The position numbers were made by a program, and so were the translations under genes. A stretch of DNA of 64,000 bases, from positions 1 to 64,000 of the forward strand of contig NZ_JAYLLN010000007.1 in the NCBI RefSeq assembly GCF_037126265.1, given 5' to 3'. Under the pieces are notes generated by a model. The model searched no databases. It was not told the DNA's origin and saw only the letters and a list, made by a program, of their open reading frames with translations. Positions 9,157 to 17,872 of the stretch are shown one piece after another (the first letter of the stretch is position 1; every line of letters starts with the position of its first letter). This stretch comes from Sphingobacterium tenebrionis. Its GTDB lineage: Bacteria; Bacteroidota; Bacteroidia; Sphingobacteriales; Sphingobacteriaceae.

Positions 9157-10395
9157 ATGAGTAGTAATATAAACTTGATTGACTCTTTTCAGGAGTTCAA
9201 AGATTTCAAGAACATCGACCGTCCTACAGTCATTACGGTATTAGAAGAAGTATTCCGTAGTATGATCCGTAAGCGTTTCGGTACAGACGAGAATGTCGAT
9301 GTCATTGTGAACCCAGATAATGGTGACTTGGAGATTTGGCGTACGCGTGTGGTGATGGAAGATGGATTCTCTGAAGATGATGATTTGGAGATCGAATTGG
9401 CTGAGGCTCATCGCTACGATCCTGACCTAGAGGTTGGTGATGATTATATCGAGCAGATTACATTAGAAAGCTTTGGTCGTCGTGCGATCTTGGCAGCACG
9501 CCAAACATTGGTGTCCAAGATTTTAGAATTAGAGAAAGACGAAGTTTTCAAAAAATATAAAGATCGCGAAGGCGAATTGGTGATCGGTGAAGTGTACCAG
9601 ATCTGGAAAAAGGAAATCCTTGTTCTTGATGAAGATGGTAACGAGTTGATCCTACCAAAAACAGAACAGATCCCTGCGGATTATTTCAAAAAAGGAGATA
9701 GCATCCGTGCGGTTGTTCACAAGGTGGATATGATGAACAATAATCCGAAGATTATTATCTCTCGTACAGCACCGGAGTTCTTACAACGTTTGTTCGAACT
9801 GGAAGTTCCAGAGATTTTCGATGGTTTGATTACGATCAAGAAAATTGTTCGTGAACCAGGAGAGCGTGCGAAAGTAGCAGTAGAATCTTACGATGACCGT
9901 ATCGATCCAGTTGGAGCTTGTGTGGGTATGAAAGGTTCTCGTATCCATGGTATTGTTCGTGAATTGCGCAATGAGAACATTGACGTGATCAACTTCACGA
10001 CCAACCACTCTCTATACATTACCCGTGCATTAAGCCCGGCAAGAATCACTTCCATCAAGATTGATGAAGATGGAAAAACGGCGGCAGTTTATTTGAAACC
10101 GGATCAGGTTTCTTTAGCGATCGGTCGTGGTGGTCACAATATTAAATTGGCTGGTAAATTAACTGGCTACGAAATCGATGTTTACCGTGAAACCGATGAA
10201 GAAGAGGAGGATGTGGATATCGAAGAATTCGCAGATGAAATTGAAAGCTGGATCATCGACGAGTTTAAACGCGTTGGTTTAGATACAGCAAAATCGGTAT
10301 TAGCTCTTACAGAAGAAGAGTTGATTCGTAGGACCGACCTTGAAGAAGATACGATTCGTGAAATCGTACGTGTTCTTCAAGCGGAATTTGAATAG
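9157..10395 (+). CDS. nusA: Transcription termination/antitermination protein NusA
   Basis: A 412-residue NusA that binds RNA polymerase and controls pausing, termination and antitermination. The N-terminal polymerase-binding domain (residues 1-130) is followed by an S1 domain (about 137-205, GELVIGEVYQIWKKE). Two KH domains follow (about 230-345), visible in CVGMKGSRIHGIVRELRNE and IGRGGHNIKLAGKLTGYEID. A helical C-terminus ends with the VLALTEEELIRRTD region. It is co-transcribed with rimP and infB. Confidence 0.97.
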   Translation: MSSNINLIDSFQEFKDFKNIDRPTVITVLEEVFRSMIRKRFGTDENVDVIVNPDNGDLEIWRTRVVMEDGFSEDDDLEIELAEAHRYDPDLEVGDDYIEQITLESFGRRAILAARQTLVSKILELEKDEVFKKYKDREGELVIGEVYQIWKKEILVLDEDGNELILPKTEQIPADYFKKGDSIRAVVHKVDMMNNNPKIIISRTAPEFLQRLFELEVPEIFDGLITIKKIVREPGERAKVAVESYDDRIDPVGACVGMKGSRIHGIVRELRNENIDVINFTTNHSLYITRALSPARITSIKIDEDGKTAAVYLKPDQVSLAIGRGGHNIKLAGKLTGYEIDVYRETDEEEEDVDIEEFADEIESWIIDEFKRVGLDTAKSVLALTEEELIRRTDLEEDTIREIVRVLQAEFE

Positions 10396-10410
10396 AAATA
10401 TCGAAAATAA

Positions 10411-10445
10411 TGGATTTAACAATTTTTAATAAATTGTTGAATCCA
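10411..10445 (+). repeat. 15-bp inverted repeat between nusA and infB
   Basis: TGGATTTAACAATTT and AAATTGTTGAATCCA pair over 15 positions with one G-T wobble around a five-base loop. No T-run follows, so it is more likely an RNA processing or stabilising hairpin, or a protein-binding dyad just before the internal infB promoter, than a terminator. Confidence 0.55.
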
Positions 10446-10457
10446 TGTAAAAAAACA

Positions 10458-10465
10458 TATTTTTG
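10458..10465 (+). promoter_or_regulatory. Internal -7 promoter element for infB
   Basis: TATTTTTG fits TAnnTTTG and would start transcription near 10472, about 22 bases before the infB ATG. This would let infB be expressed independently of the rimP-nusA leader hairpin. Confidence 0.5.
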
Positions 10466-10493
10466 TATAATAAACACATTTTATAGATAGTAG

Positions 10494-13400
10494 ATGTCAG
10501 AAGGTAAAAGCATAAACTTGCTAAAAGCAGCAAAAGAACTCAACATTGGTATCGGGACCGCGGTGGAACATTTGGTGAAGAAAGGATTCGAAGTAGAATC
10601 TAAGCCAAATACAAAACTGAGCCCGGAGATGTATGGGGTTCTTTTGAAGGAGTTTCAAGGTGATAAGATTGTTAAAGACGAGGCAAAACAAATTGTTATT
10701 GGCAAGATCCGCCGTGAAGAAGGTCCTGTGGTAGGCAACGCAACACCTGCAAATGAGTCTACTGAAGAGAAGGAAACCCCTTCTGATGTGAAGGAGATTT
10801 TGATCAAGAATACTTCTACTGATACCCCTGCGAAGGAGGAGAAGAAAGAAGAGGAATCTCAATCTGCTTTGAAGGTGGTTGGAAAGATTGATCTGGATAG
10901 TTTGAAGCGTGGCGCTAAGCCTGCTCCGAAAGAGGAGCCGAAAGCAGAGCAGCCTAAAGCGGAAGAACCAAAGCCTGAGCAGCCGAAGCAAGAGCAGCCA
11001 AAACCAGAACCTGTGAAGGAACCGGTAAAAGAGGTAGCGAAAGAAGAGGTGAAAGAGAAGGTAGAAGAGAAGCCTGTGGAAAAAGCTCCGGTTCAAGAAG
11101 AGGTCAAAAAACCTGAACCTCCTAAGGTAGAAGAAAAACCAAAAATAGAAGCTAAAAAAGAGGAGCATGTGAAAGCTCCAGTTGAAACACCTGTGAAAAA
11201 AGAAGAACCTGCTGTAAAACCTACAGAAGCAAAACCTAATCGTCCACAAGGTCAGGACGATGTGATTCGTGCGCGTTCAGAAACATTGAGTGGCCCTAAA
11301 GTGGTTGGTAAGATTCAATTACCGGCTGCAAGACCAAACAAACCTGTTGCGTCATCTTCCAACAATGCTGGAAACAATAACGACAACAAGCGTAAGCGCA
11401 AGCGTACGAACAAGCCATTAGGAGCGGGTTCAGACGGGAATCAACAGAACAATAACAACAACAATAACAACAGACAGGATGGAAACAACCGTCCGCCACA
11501 CCAAGGAGGTCAAAACCAAAACCAAGGTGGTAACAGACCACACAATAGAGGTGGAAACCATCCGAACGATCGCCATGGAAACAAAGGTCGCCATGATAAC
11601 AGAGGTCCTAGAAAACCGGAGGTAGCGAAAGAAGAGCCATCGGAAAAAGAGATCCAAGATCAAATCAAGGCAACATTGGCTCGTTTGAGCGGTGCTGGTA
11701 AGTCTGGTAAATTTGCACAACGTGCGAAGTTACGTCGTCAGAAACGTGATGATATAGCGACTTCTGCGGAAGAGGCAGCATTGGAACAAGAAATGATGTC
11801 GAAGGTATTGCGCGTTACGGAGTTCGTAACGGCAAACGAATTGGCAAACTTAATGGATGTTCCAGTAACGCAGGTTATTGCAACCTGTATGAGCCTGGGT
11901 ATGTTCGTGTCCATCAACCAACGTTTGGATGCGGAGACCTTATCCATTGTTGCGGAAGAATTCGGATACCAAATTGAATTTATCAAACCAGAGGATGAGG
12001 AAGTAGCTGAGTTGGAAGAACCAGATACAGAATCACGTTTGGTTCCTCGTGCCCCGATCGTTACGGTTATGGGACACGTTGACCACGGTAAAACATCGTT
12101 ATTGGACTTTATCCGTAAAGCAAATGTAACCAAAGGAGAAGCGGGGGGTATTACCCAGCACATTGGTGCCTATGCGGTTCAATTGGAAGATGGTAAGAAA
12201 TTAACCTTCTTAGATACACCGGGTCACGAAGCCTTTACGGCGATGCGTGCTCGTGGTGCGAAGGTAACAGATATTGTAATCATCGTTATTGCAGCGGATG
12301 ACGCGGTAATGCCTCAAACAAAAGAGGCCATCAACCACGCGATGGCAGCAGGAGTTCCTATCATCTTTGCCTTTACCAAGGTAGATAAACCAGGAGCAAA
12401 TGCAGATCGGATCCGTGAGCAATTATCTGCGATGAATATCTTGGTAGAGGATTGGGGTGGTAAATACCAGGCTCAAGAGATCTCTGCGAAGACAGGTGAG
12501 AATGTTGACCTACTATTAGAGAAAGTACTATTAGAAGCGGAGATGTTGGAACTGAAAGCCGATCCTAAGAAACGTGCGGTTGGTTCTGTAATCGAAGCTG
12601 CTTTGGATAAAGGTAGAGGTATTGTGACTACGGTATTGGTACAAGGCGGTACTTTACGTGTGGGAGATCCTATTCTTGCCGGTTCTTATTCCGGTAAGGT
12701 GAAGGCATTGACCAACGAACGTGGAGAACGAGTTAAAGAAGCTGGACCATCGATTCCGGTACAGATCTTAGGTATGTCTGGTGCGCCGACTGCAGGTGAT
12801 AAACTTTATGTGTTAGAATCTGAATCGGAAGCTCGCCAAGTGGCAAACAAACGTCTACAATTGCAACGTGAGCAAGGTATGCGTGCTACGAAACATATTA
12901 CCTTGGATGAAATCGGTCGTCGTTTGGCAATCGGTAACTTTAAGGAACTTAACATCATTGTTAAAGGTGATGTGGATGGTTCGATTGAGGCATTATCTGA
13001 CTCCTTGTTGAAATTATCTACGGATGAGATCCAAGTAAATATTATCCACAAATCGGTGGGTGCGATTTCTGAATCCGATGTATTATTGGCATCAGCTTCT
13101 GATGCGATCATCATCGGTTTCCAAGTACGTCCTACGCAAGGAGCACGTAAGTTGGCAGAGAATGAGCAGATCGATATCCGTTTATACTCCATCATCTACG
13201 ATGCGATCGAAGAGATCAAATCGGCGATGGAAGGTATGTTGGCACCGAAACTTGAGGAGAAAATCGTTGCTGAGGTGGAGATCCGCGAAACCTTCAAGAT
13301 TTCGAAAGTGGGTACCATCGCCGGATGTATGGTCTTGGAAGGAAAGATCAACAGAAACAACGACATCCGAATCATTCGTGAAGGCGTCGTGATCCATACA

Positions 13401-13553
13401 GGTAGATTGGCTTCCTTGAAACGTTTCAAAGACGATGTGAAAGAGGTTGCTCAAGGTTACGAATGTGGTCTGAACATCGATCGTTTCAATGATATCCAAG
13501 TAGGCGATATTGTAGAGGCATTCGAGCAAGTAGAAGTAAAACGTAAGCTTTAA
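10494..13553 (+). CDS. infB: Translation initiation factor IF-2
   Basis: A 1019-residue IF-2 that delivers formyl-Met-tRNA to the 30S subunit. The N-terminal IF2_N-like helix bundle (about residues 1-55) is followed by a long low-complexity linker. The linker is Lys/Pro/Glu rich at about 110-260 and Asn/Gln/Gly/Arg rich at about 290-375. The GTPase domain has G1 GHVDHGKTSLLD (about 529-540), G3 DTPGHEAF and G4 TKVDK, followed by domains II to IV. The long disordered linker is usual in Bacteroidota. A strong terminator closes the operon. Confidence 0.97.
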   Translation: MSEGKSINLLKAAKELNIGIGTAVEHLVKKGFEVESKPNTKLSPEMYGVLLKEFQGDKIVKDEAKQIVIGKIRREEGPVVGNATPANESTEEKETPSDVKEILIKNTSTDTPAKEEKKEEESQSALKVVGKIDLDSLKRGAKPAPKEEPKAEQPKAEEPKPEQPKQEQPKPEPVKEPVKEVAKEEVKEKVEEKPVEKAPVQEEVKKPEPPKVEEKPKIEAKKEEHVKAPVETPVKKEEPAVKPTEAKPNRPQGQDDVIRARSETLSGPKVVGKIQLPAARPNKPVASSSNNAGNNNDNKRKRKRTNKPLGAGSDGNQQNNNNNNNNRQDGNNRPPHQGGQNQNQGGNRPHNRGGNHPNDRHGNKGRHDNRGPRKPEVAKEEPSEKEIQDQIKATLARLSGAGKSGKFAQRAKLRRQKRDDIATSAEEAALEQEMMSKVLRVTEFVTANELANLMDVPVTQVIATCMSLGMFVSINQRLDAETLSIVAEEFGYQIEFIKPEDEEVAELEEPDTESRLVPRAPIVTVMGHVDHGKTSLLDFIRKANVTKGEAGGITQHIGAYAVQLEDGKKLTFLDTPGHEAFTAMRARGAKVTDIVIIVIAADDAVMPQTKEAINHAMAAGVPIIFAFTKVDKPGANADRIREQLSAMNILVEDWGGKYQAQEISAKTGENVDLLLEKVLLEAEMLELKADPKKRAVGSVIEAALDKGRGIVTTVLVQGGTLRVGDPILAGSYSGKVKALTNERGERVKEAGPSIPVQILGMSGAPTAGDKLYVLESESEARQVANKRLQLQREQGMRATKHITLDEIGRRLAIGNFKELNIIVKGDVDGSIEALSDSLLKLSTDEIQVNIIHKSVGAISESDVLLASASDAIIIGFQVRPTQGARKLAENEQIDIRLYSIIYDAIEEIKSAMEGMLAPKLEEKIVAEVEIRETFKISKVGTIAGCMVLEGKINRNNDIRIIREGVVIHTGRLASLKRFKDDVKEVAQGYECGLNIDRFNDIQVGDIVEAFEQVEVKRKL

Positions 13554-13574
13554 TCAGCTTGACAACAATAAAGC

Positions 13575-13607
13575 AATCCTGACCAGCAATGGTCAGGATT
13601 TTTTTTT
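13575..13607 (+). terminator. Intrinsic terminator of the infB operon
   Basis: A 10-bp perfect stem (AATCCTGACC with GGTCAGGATT, six-base loop) runs straight into a T-tract. The next gene's -7 element begins only three bases after the T-tract. Confidence 0.9.
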
Positions 13608-13609
13608 AT

Positions 13610-13617
13610 TATCTTTG
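13610..13617 (+). promoter_or_regulatory. -7 promoter element placed four bases before a start codon
   Basis: TATCTTTG matches TAnnTTTG exactly. The start codon at 13622 lies where the transcription start would be expected, so the mRNA may be leaderless. No Shine-Dalgarno sequence is possible in this spacing. Confidence 0.6.
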
Positions 13618-13621
13618 GCAC

Positions 13622-14665
13622 ATGTACAAATTCAGTGTTTCCGAGATCATACAACAGCCAAACCAAAATGTGTCTATACGGTTTAACGATCTATCCGGAG
13701 AATTTCCAAGCTACAAGGCCGGTCAGTTCCTGACCTTATCTTTTCAATTTGGTGAAAGGGAGGTACGGAGATCCTATTCCTTCAGTAGTTCCCCTGTTTT
13801 GGATGAGCCTTATGAAATCACGGTTAAACGGGTTGAGAATGGCGAGATATCGCGACTATTGCACCATAAATTAGCTGTAGGGGATCAGATCGACGTGATG
13901 GAGCCTCAAGGGCTGTTTACCTATGAACCCTCTGAATCCAACGATTATACCTTGTTTCTATTTGCTGCTGGAGTGGGGATTACACCCTTGTTTTCTATAT
14001 TGAAAACTGCTTTGACTGCTGAATCCAAAAGTAAGATTGTATTGGTGTACAGTAACAGCTCTAAAGAGCAGACCATATTTTACGAGGAGCTGTTGGAATG
14101 GCAAGCCAAATATCCGGATCGTTTGCACATTGAATTTATCTGGTCGAATGTGAAGAACCTTCTCAAGGCGCGATTGAACAGGGAATATATCTTAGAACTG
14201 GTTAAAACCCATGTGCTTGCTGGGGAGAAAATCCTTGCTTACATGTGTGGACCACTCTTCTATATGGACTTGGTTCGTTTTACCTTATTGGGAATGGGCA
14301 TACCTGATGAAGACATCCGCAAAGAAACCTTCTTTTTTCCGGAGGAAGAAGAGGATGAAGATGAGAAAGAAGAAGAGCCGGTTGATACGACAAGTTATCA
14401 GGTTATTTTGAAATTCCAAGGTCAGGAACATGAGTTGACCATCCCGTATAATAAGACGGTTCTGGATGTTGGGTTGGAACATAAATTAAAACTTCCCTAT
14501 TCCTGTAAATCCGGTATGTGCAGTACCTGCATTTCACAGGTTACAGCAGGTTCTGTGCGGATGGATTATAACGAGGTATTGACGGACAATGAAGTGGCTA
14601 GGGGGCGTTGTTTGATCTGTGTTTCCCATCCTTTGGAGGAAGGGACTACTATCGAGGTTCAATAA
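13622..14665 (+). CDS. PaaE-like NAD(P)H oxidoreductase with C-terminal 2Fe-2S ferredoxin domain
   Basis: A 347-residue flavin reductase fused to a plant-type ferredoxin. An FAD-binding barrel comes first (RRSYSFSSSP, about residues 50-60), then a nucleotide-binding domain with GVGITPLFSIL (about 116-126). A very acidic linker (EEEEDEDEKEEE, about 241-252) precedes a 2Fe-2S domain holding CKSGMCSTC and a fourth cysteine in CLICVSHP. It would pass electrons from NAD(P)H to a partner oxygenase. No ring-hydroxylating oxygenase is nearby, so the partner is unknown. An upstream in-frame start at 13589 falls inside the terminator and was rejected. Confidence 0.88.
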   Translation: MYKFSVSEIIQQPNQNVSIRFNDLSGEFPSYKAGQFLTLSFQFGEREVRRSYSFSSSPVLDEPYEITVKRVENGEISRLLHHKLAVGDQIDVMEPQGLFTYEPSESNDYTLFLFAAGVGITPLFSILKTALTAESKSKIVLVYSNSSKEQTIFYEELLEWQAKYPDRLHIEFIWSNVKNLLKARLNREYILELVKTHVLAGEKILAYMCGPLFYMDLVRFTLLGMGIPDEDIRKETFFFPEEEEDEDEKEEEPVDTTSYQVILKFQGQEHELTIPYNKTVLDVGLEHKLKLPYSCKSGMCSTCISQVTAGSVRMDYNEVLTDNEVARGRCLICVSHPLEEGTTIEVQ

Positions 14666-15539
14666 GCGGGATCCGAGGTTCAATAACCGGGAGCTGGCAG
14701 CCTAATGCCTTATTGAGATCTTTGGCAAATTGTTGGGATAGGAATGTAGTGTCTTGGTCTATTTTCTGGTGGATGAAGAAATAAACTTCTTGAAGACCGA
14801 GGTTCTTCCATTCCTTAAGCCGGATGACCCATGCGTCCAATCTTGCTTTATCGAGAATGGGATTGGTGGAAACAAATCGGATAAAAGCGGTGGGCGAGGT
14901 GAGGGGCATCTTCAATAAATCACGCCTTCCGGGTGTATCCACAATGATTCCGGTTTTCTTGGTCTTTCTATATATTTCTGTGAGTTGATTAAGGATCTGG
15001 GCATCAGAAAACCATTCTTCATGCCTTACTTCCACGGCCAAGGGATAACCTTTTGGAAACCGAGTTAGAAAGTCCTCCAAGCGATCGATGTTCTTTGGAC
15101 GAAAGTTCTCCGGCATCTGCAAAAAGGCCATGCCCAGGTTCTCCTCAAAGAAAACCGTTGCATCTACAAAACTCAAAACCTTCTCGTCGGTATTGATCAA
15201 TCTGGAATAATGGGAAATACTATTCGTTATCTTCGGACAGAATTTGAAATTCTCCTGCGTTCTGTTCTTCCATTTGATGACCTGTTCTTTTGTAGGCATC
15301 CTATAAAATGGACCGTTGAATTCCAATGCATTGAAATAGCTGGAGTAGTAAGGCAATTCATCCTTCGTGCCCCTTGGATAGAAACCTTTTAGATCCGCCT
15401 TTGACCATTTCGGATAACCCAAATACAGCTGAAAAGATTCTTTATTTTTGATCTGCTTTAGAAAGTCTTGACTTTCCTGATCAATTTCCGGCAAACTAAA
15501 ATCAATGGATGATGGATCATCAACTCGTCCAAACTTCAT
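14649..15539 (-). CDS. DUF72 (YecE-like) TIM-barrel protein
   Basis: A 296-residue member of the DUF72 family, whose molecular function is not established. Family signatures seen include LGYPKWSKADLKGFYP near residues 40-55, YYSSYFNALEFNGPFYRMP at about 64-82, FKFCPKITNSISH at about 97-109, and AVEVRHEEWF at about 168-177. The C-terminus duplicates a seven-residue unit (VIEPRIP then LIEPR) because of a 21-bp tandem duplication. As a result the gene overlaps the 3' end of the convergent oxidoreductase gene by 17 bp. Confidence 0.85.
   Translation of the reverse strand: MKFGRVDDPSSIDFSLPEIDQESQDFLKQIKNKESFQLYLGYPKWSKADLKGFYPRGTKDELPYYSSYFNALEFNGPFYRMPTKEQVIKWKNRTQENFKFCPKITNSISHYSRLINTDEKVLSFVDATVFFEENLGMAFLQMPENFRPKNIDRLEDFLTRFPKGYPLAVEVRHEEWFSDAQILNQLTEIYRKTKKTGIIVDTPGRRDLLKMPLTSPTAFIRFVSTNPILDKARLDAWVIRLKEWKNLGLQEVYFFIHQKIDQDTTFLSQQFAKDLNKALGCQLPVIEPRIPLIEPR
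14653..14694. repeat. 21-bp tandem duplication at the junction of two convergent genes
   Basis: Copies at 14653-14673 and 14674-14694 differ at two positions. The first copy carries the stop codon of the oxidoreductase, and both copies are read as the end of the DUF72 protein on the other strand. Confidence 0.85.
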
Positions 15540-15578
15540 ACTAAACCCCCTCTTTAATAGCTTGCAATTTAACGGATA

Positions 15579-17751
15579 TTATCTTCCTTTGGAAATCATT
15601 TCCAAGGCTTTTTCAATAAAGGGATCATTACGATTTTTAACATCTTCCCAAGAATAACCTACTTCCACATCAGGCTGGACACCTAACAGGTGGTGCTTAG
15701 TTCCATCAGAATTGACAACCTTTATACCTGAAAAGGAAACCTGTATTCCGCCTGGAAGATGTAGTATGTTGATATCGCCATTGGCACCAGCTGTGGGTTT
15801 TCCGATGATGGGGCCAATCTTTCCAAACTTTACCCAATCCAGAATGCTTTCTGGAGAACTTTGGGTAGCTTGGGCGGCAAGAAAATAGAATTTTGCTTGC
15901 GGGTGGTTTTCTTCAGGAAAGAGGTAATCTTTTCTGACCACAAACTTTTTATTCGTTGGAGAAAGAATGTGGTAGCTTAAGAAATGGTCAGAAACGAGGG
16001 TGTCTTTCACTAGTCTTCCCAATAGATTTTTTTCCTCCACATCGATGTTTGAATACCCTCGAAGATCGAATATAATATGCATCTGGGGATCATCAATATA
16101 CCTCAATAGCGTATCATTCACTGGATTCTTGGAAAAGTTGAAATAGTAGGTGCTATCATTTAACAATTTATTGTCTGTGCTTTCCAGGAAGGAGGTGTAC
16201 AGAAATCTATCTTGCTGTTGGTGATCCCTTATGCTTTCGATTTTTTTCTTTTTCTTGGATATGGGATCCATAAAGACCAACTTAGCCAGCGAGTTTTTTG
16301 GGCCGTACAATAAATGGAATTCTCCCGCTCTAACGATGAGATTAGCTTCTGAGCCTGATCCAAAATACTTTTTGGGTTTTCCATAGTTCTGGGATGGTTT
16401 TTCCATCGATGCTCAGCAGTTGGTCGCCAATTTGGATCTTATCTTTTAGGTTGTCGTTATGGATATTCTGAATATAATAATTTCCATCGACATGGATGAT
16501 GGTAATGGGTACAGTATGGGTATACAGATCTTCCGTGATGAGATTGGTGAATAAGATATGCGCATCCTGGTAGGTATGTAGTATTTTTCGAAGGCTAAGA
16601 TCATATTCCAATAGATCTTTAGAGGCTAGTACCTCCGCAAGGGTGTTTCTTAAGAGTTCTTCGGCTTCTTTTTCAGATAACGTATTGTAAACATAGGCGG
16701 TTTGAAAAATATTCCAAATACTGATTACATTAGCTAACCTTACATTCATGTCTTTTTGGTTCTCGGGACTGAATAAAGGGTAAGGTAATTTCTTTACATA
16801 TGGTCCATTCCAAAAATTGGAAACAGGTCTTGGGTAGGTGTGTTTTTCATCGGCATAAACGGCCAATGGAAAACTGATCTTCAATCGATCTGATAGTTGA
16901 AGGGATACAGAATCTCCAATCTGATTCTCTTCTTCGAATATTTTTTGGTCGTTTTCAATGAGCCGCAAGGTGAATTGTGGTTTAGCCATATTCATCGTAT
17001 CGGTCAACTCTTTTATACTAAAGCTCTTGCCTTCAATGCTTATGCTGTCTGATGAGAGGTTTAATTTTCCGATATCATCCATAATCCCCATTTCAATCTG
17101 CAAATGAGTTGCCCCTTGCGGGAGGGTGTCGCTTAGGTAAAAGACCCCATTTTCTTCCTTTAGATGATGGCTGGCTCTCAAAACCATTTTTTGGAAGGTT
17201 TGGATCAACCTATCTTTATCGGTAGCATAAGAGAATTTGAGTTGGAAAGGCTTGCCTTGAAGGCCATCCGGAATTCGAATGTTTACAAAATTAAAATAGT
17301 TTAGCCAGAAATCGGATAACAAGGACCTTCTGTTCAACCTAATACTTTTGAAAGCACCGTTGATATTACTATAGAGGTCCATCCCCCTTTGCTGCTTACT
17401 AACAACCCTATTTTTAATTTCTCTTGCTGGAGGTAAAGCAAGAATCGTATTCCCATAGGTCATTTTCAAGGAGGGTTCAAGTGGAAGAAAAAATTTAAGA
17501 AGAGAATCTGCTAAGGCTTTTTCTGATGGAGCAGCACGGCTTAACCGAACGCCCTCGACCATCACGGCATCCCATCCAGGTGAGATTAAAATGCTATCCA
17601 CCATATCGGTCGGTGAAAAATGTCGAATGGCCCCTGCAACTTTGGCAAAGGCAGTTAATCGATCAATCTCCTCTTGGTGCTGCTGTGCCTGTGCAGGTAG
17701 TTGTAAAGAAGTAAGGCAGGTAAATGCTATAAAGGCTAAGAATCTGTTCAT
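15579..17751 (-). pseudogene. S41 family C-terminal processing peptidase, broken by one frameshift
   Basis: Two overlapping reading frames make up one S41 peptidase. The upstream frame (17751 down to 16342) has a signal peptide ending in LPAQAQQ, an N-terminal helical region and the first part of a PDZ-like domain (QIGDQLLSIDGKTI). The downstream frame (to 15579) continues with the remaining protease, including QATQSSPES, which looks like the nucleophile-serine region, and GKPTAGANGDIN. The frames join near 16380-16400 in a run of A and C bases. One extra base there explains the break. It could be a real mutation, a homopolymer sequencing error, or much less likely programmed slippage. The MMM cluster allows starts at 17751, 17754 or 17757. 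Confidence 0.8.
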
Positions 17752-17757
17752 CATCAT

Positions 17758-17834
17758 AATAAATCGGTTGTATAAAGTATCTACCTTCGAAAGTCTTAAT
17801 TTCTTGATAGACATCAAAATACAACCGATTTATT
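17758..17834. repeat. 77-bp element bounded by 16-bp perfect inverted repeats, abutting the S41 start codon
   Basis: AATAAATCGGTTGTAT (17758-17773) and ATACAACCGATTTATT (17819-17834) are exact reverse complements separated by 45 bases. In the reverse-strand transcript the second arm ends right at the ATG cluster. It may be a long leader hairpin, an operator pair or a minimal mobile element. Confidence 0.8.
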
Positions 17835-17872
17835 TATGTTTTTTTAACGAATAATCCTTTTCTAGGGCTGGC

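Noticed and set aside
10521..11249. A 242-codon reverse-strand frame rich in Phe and Arg across infB
   Set aside because: It is the antisense of the Lys/Glu/Pro-rich IF-2 linker. Its composition is an artefact of that region.
13589..13621. Upstream in-frame start for the PaaE-like reductase
   Set aside because: It lies within the infB terminator stem and adds residues foreign to the family.
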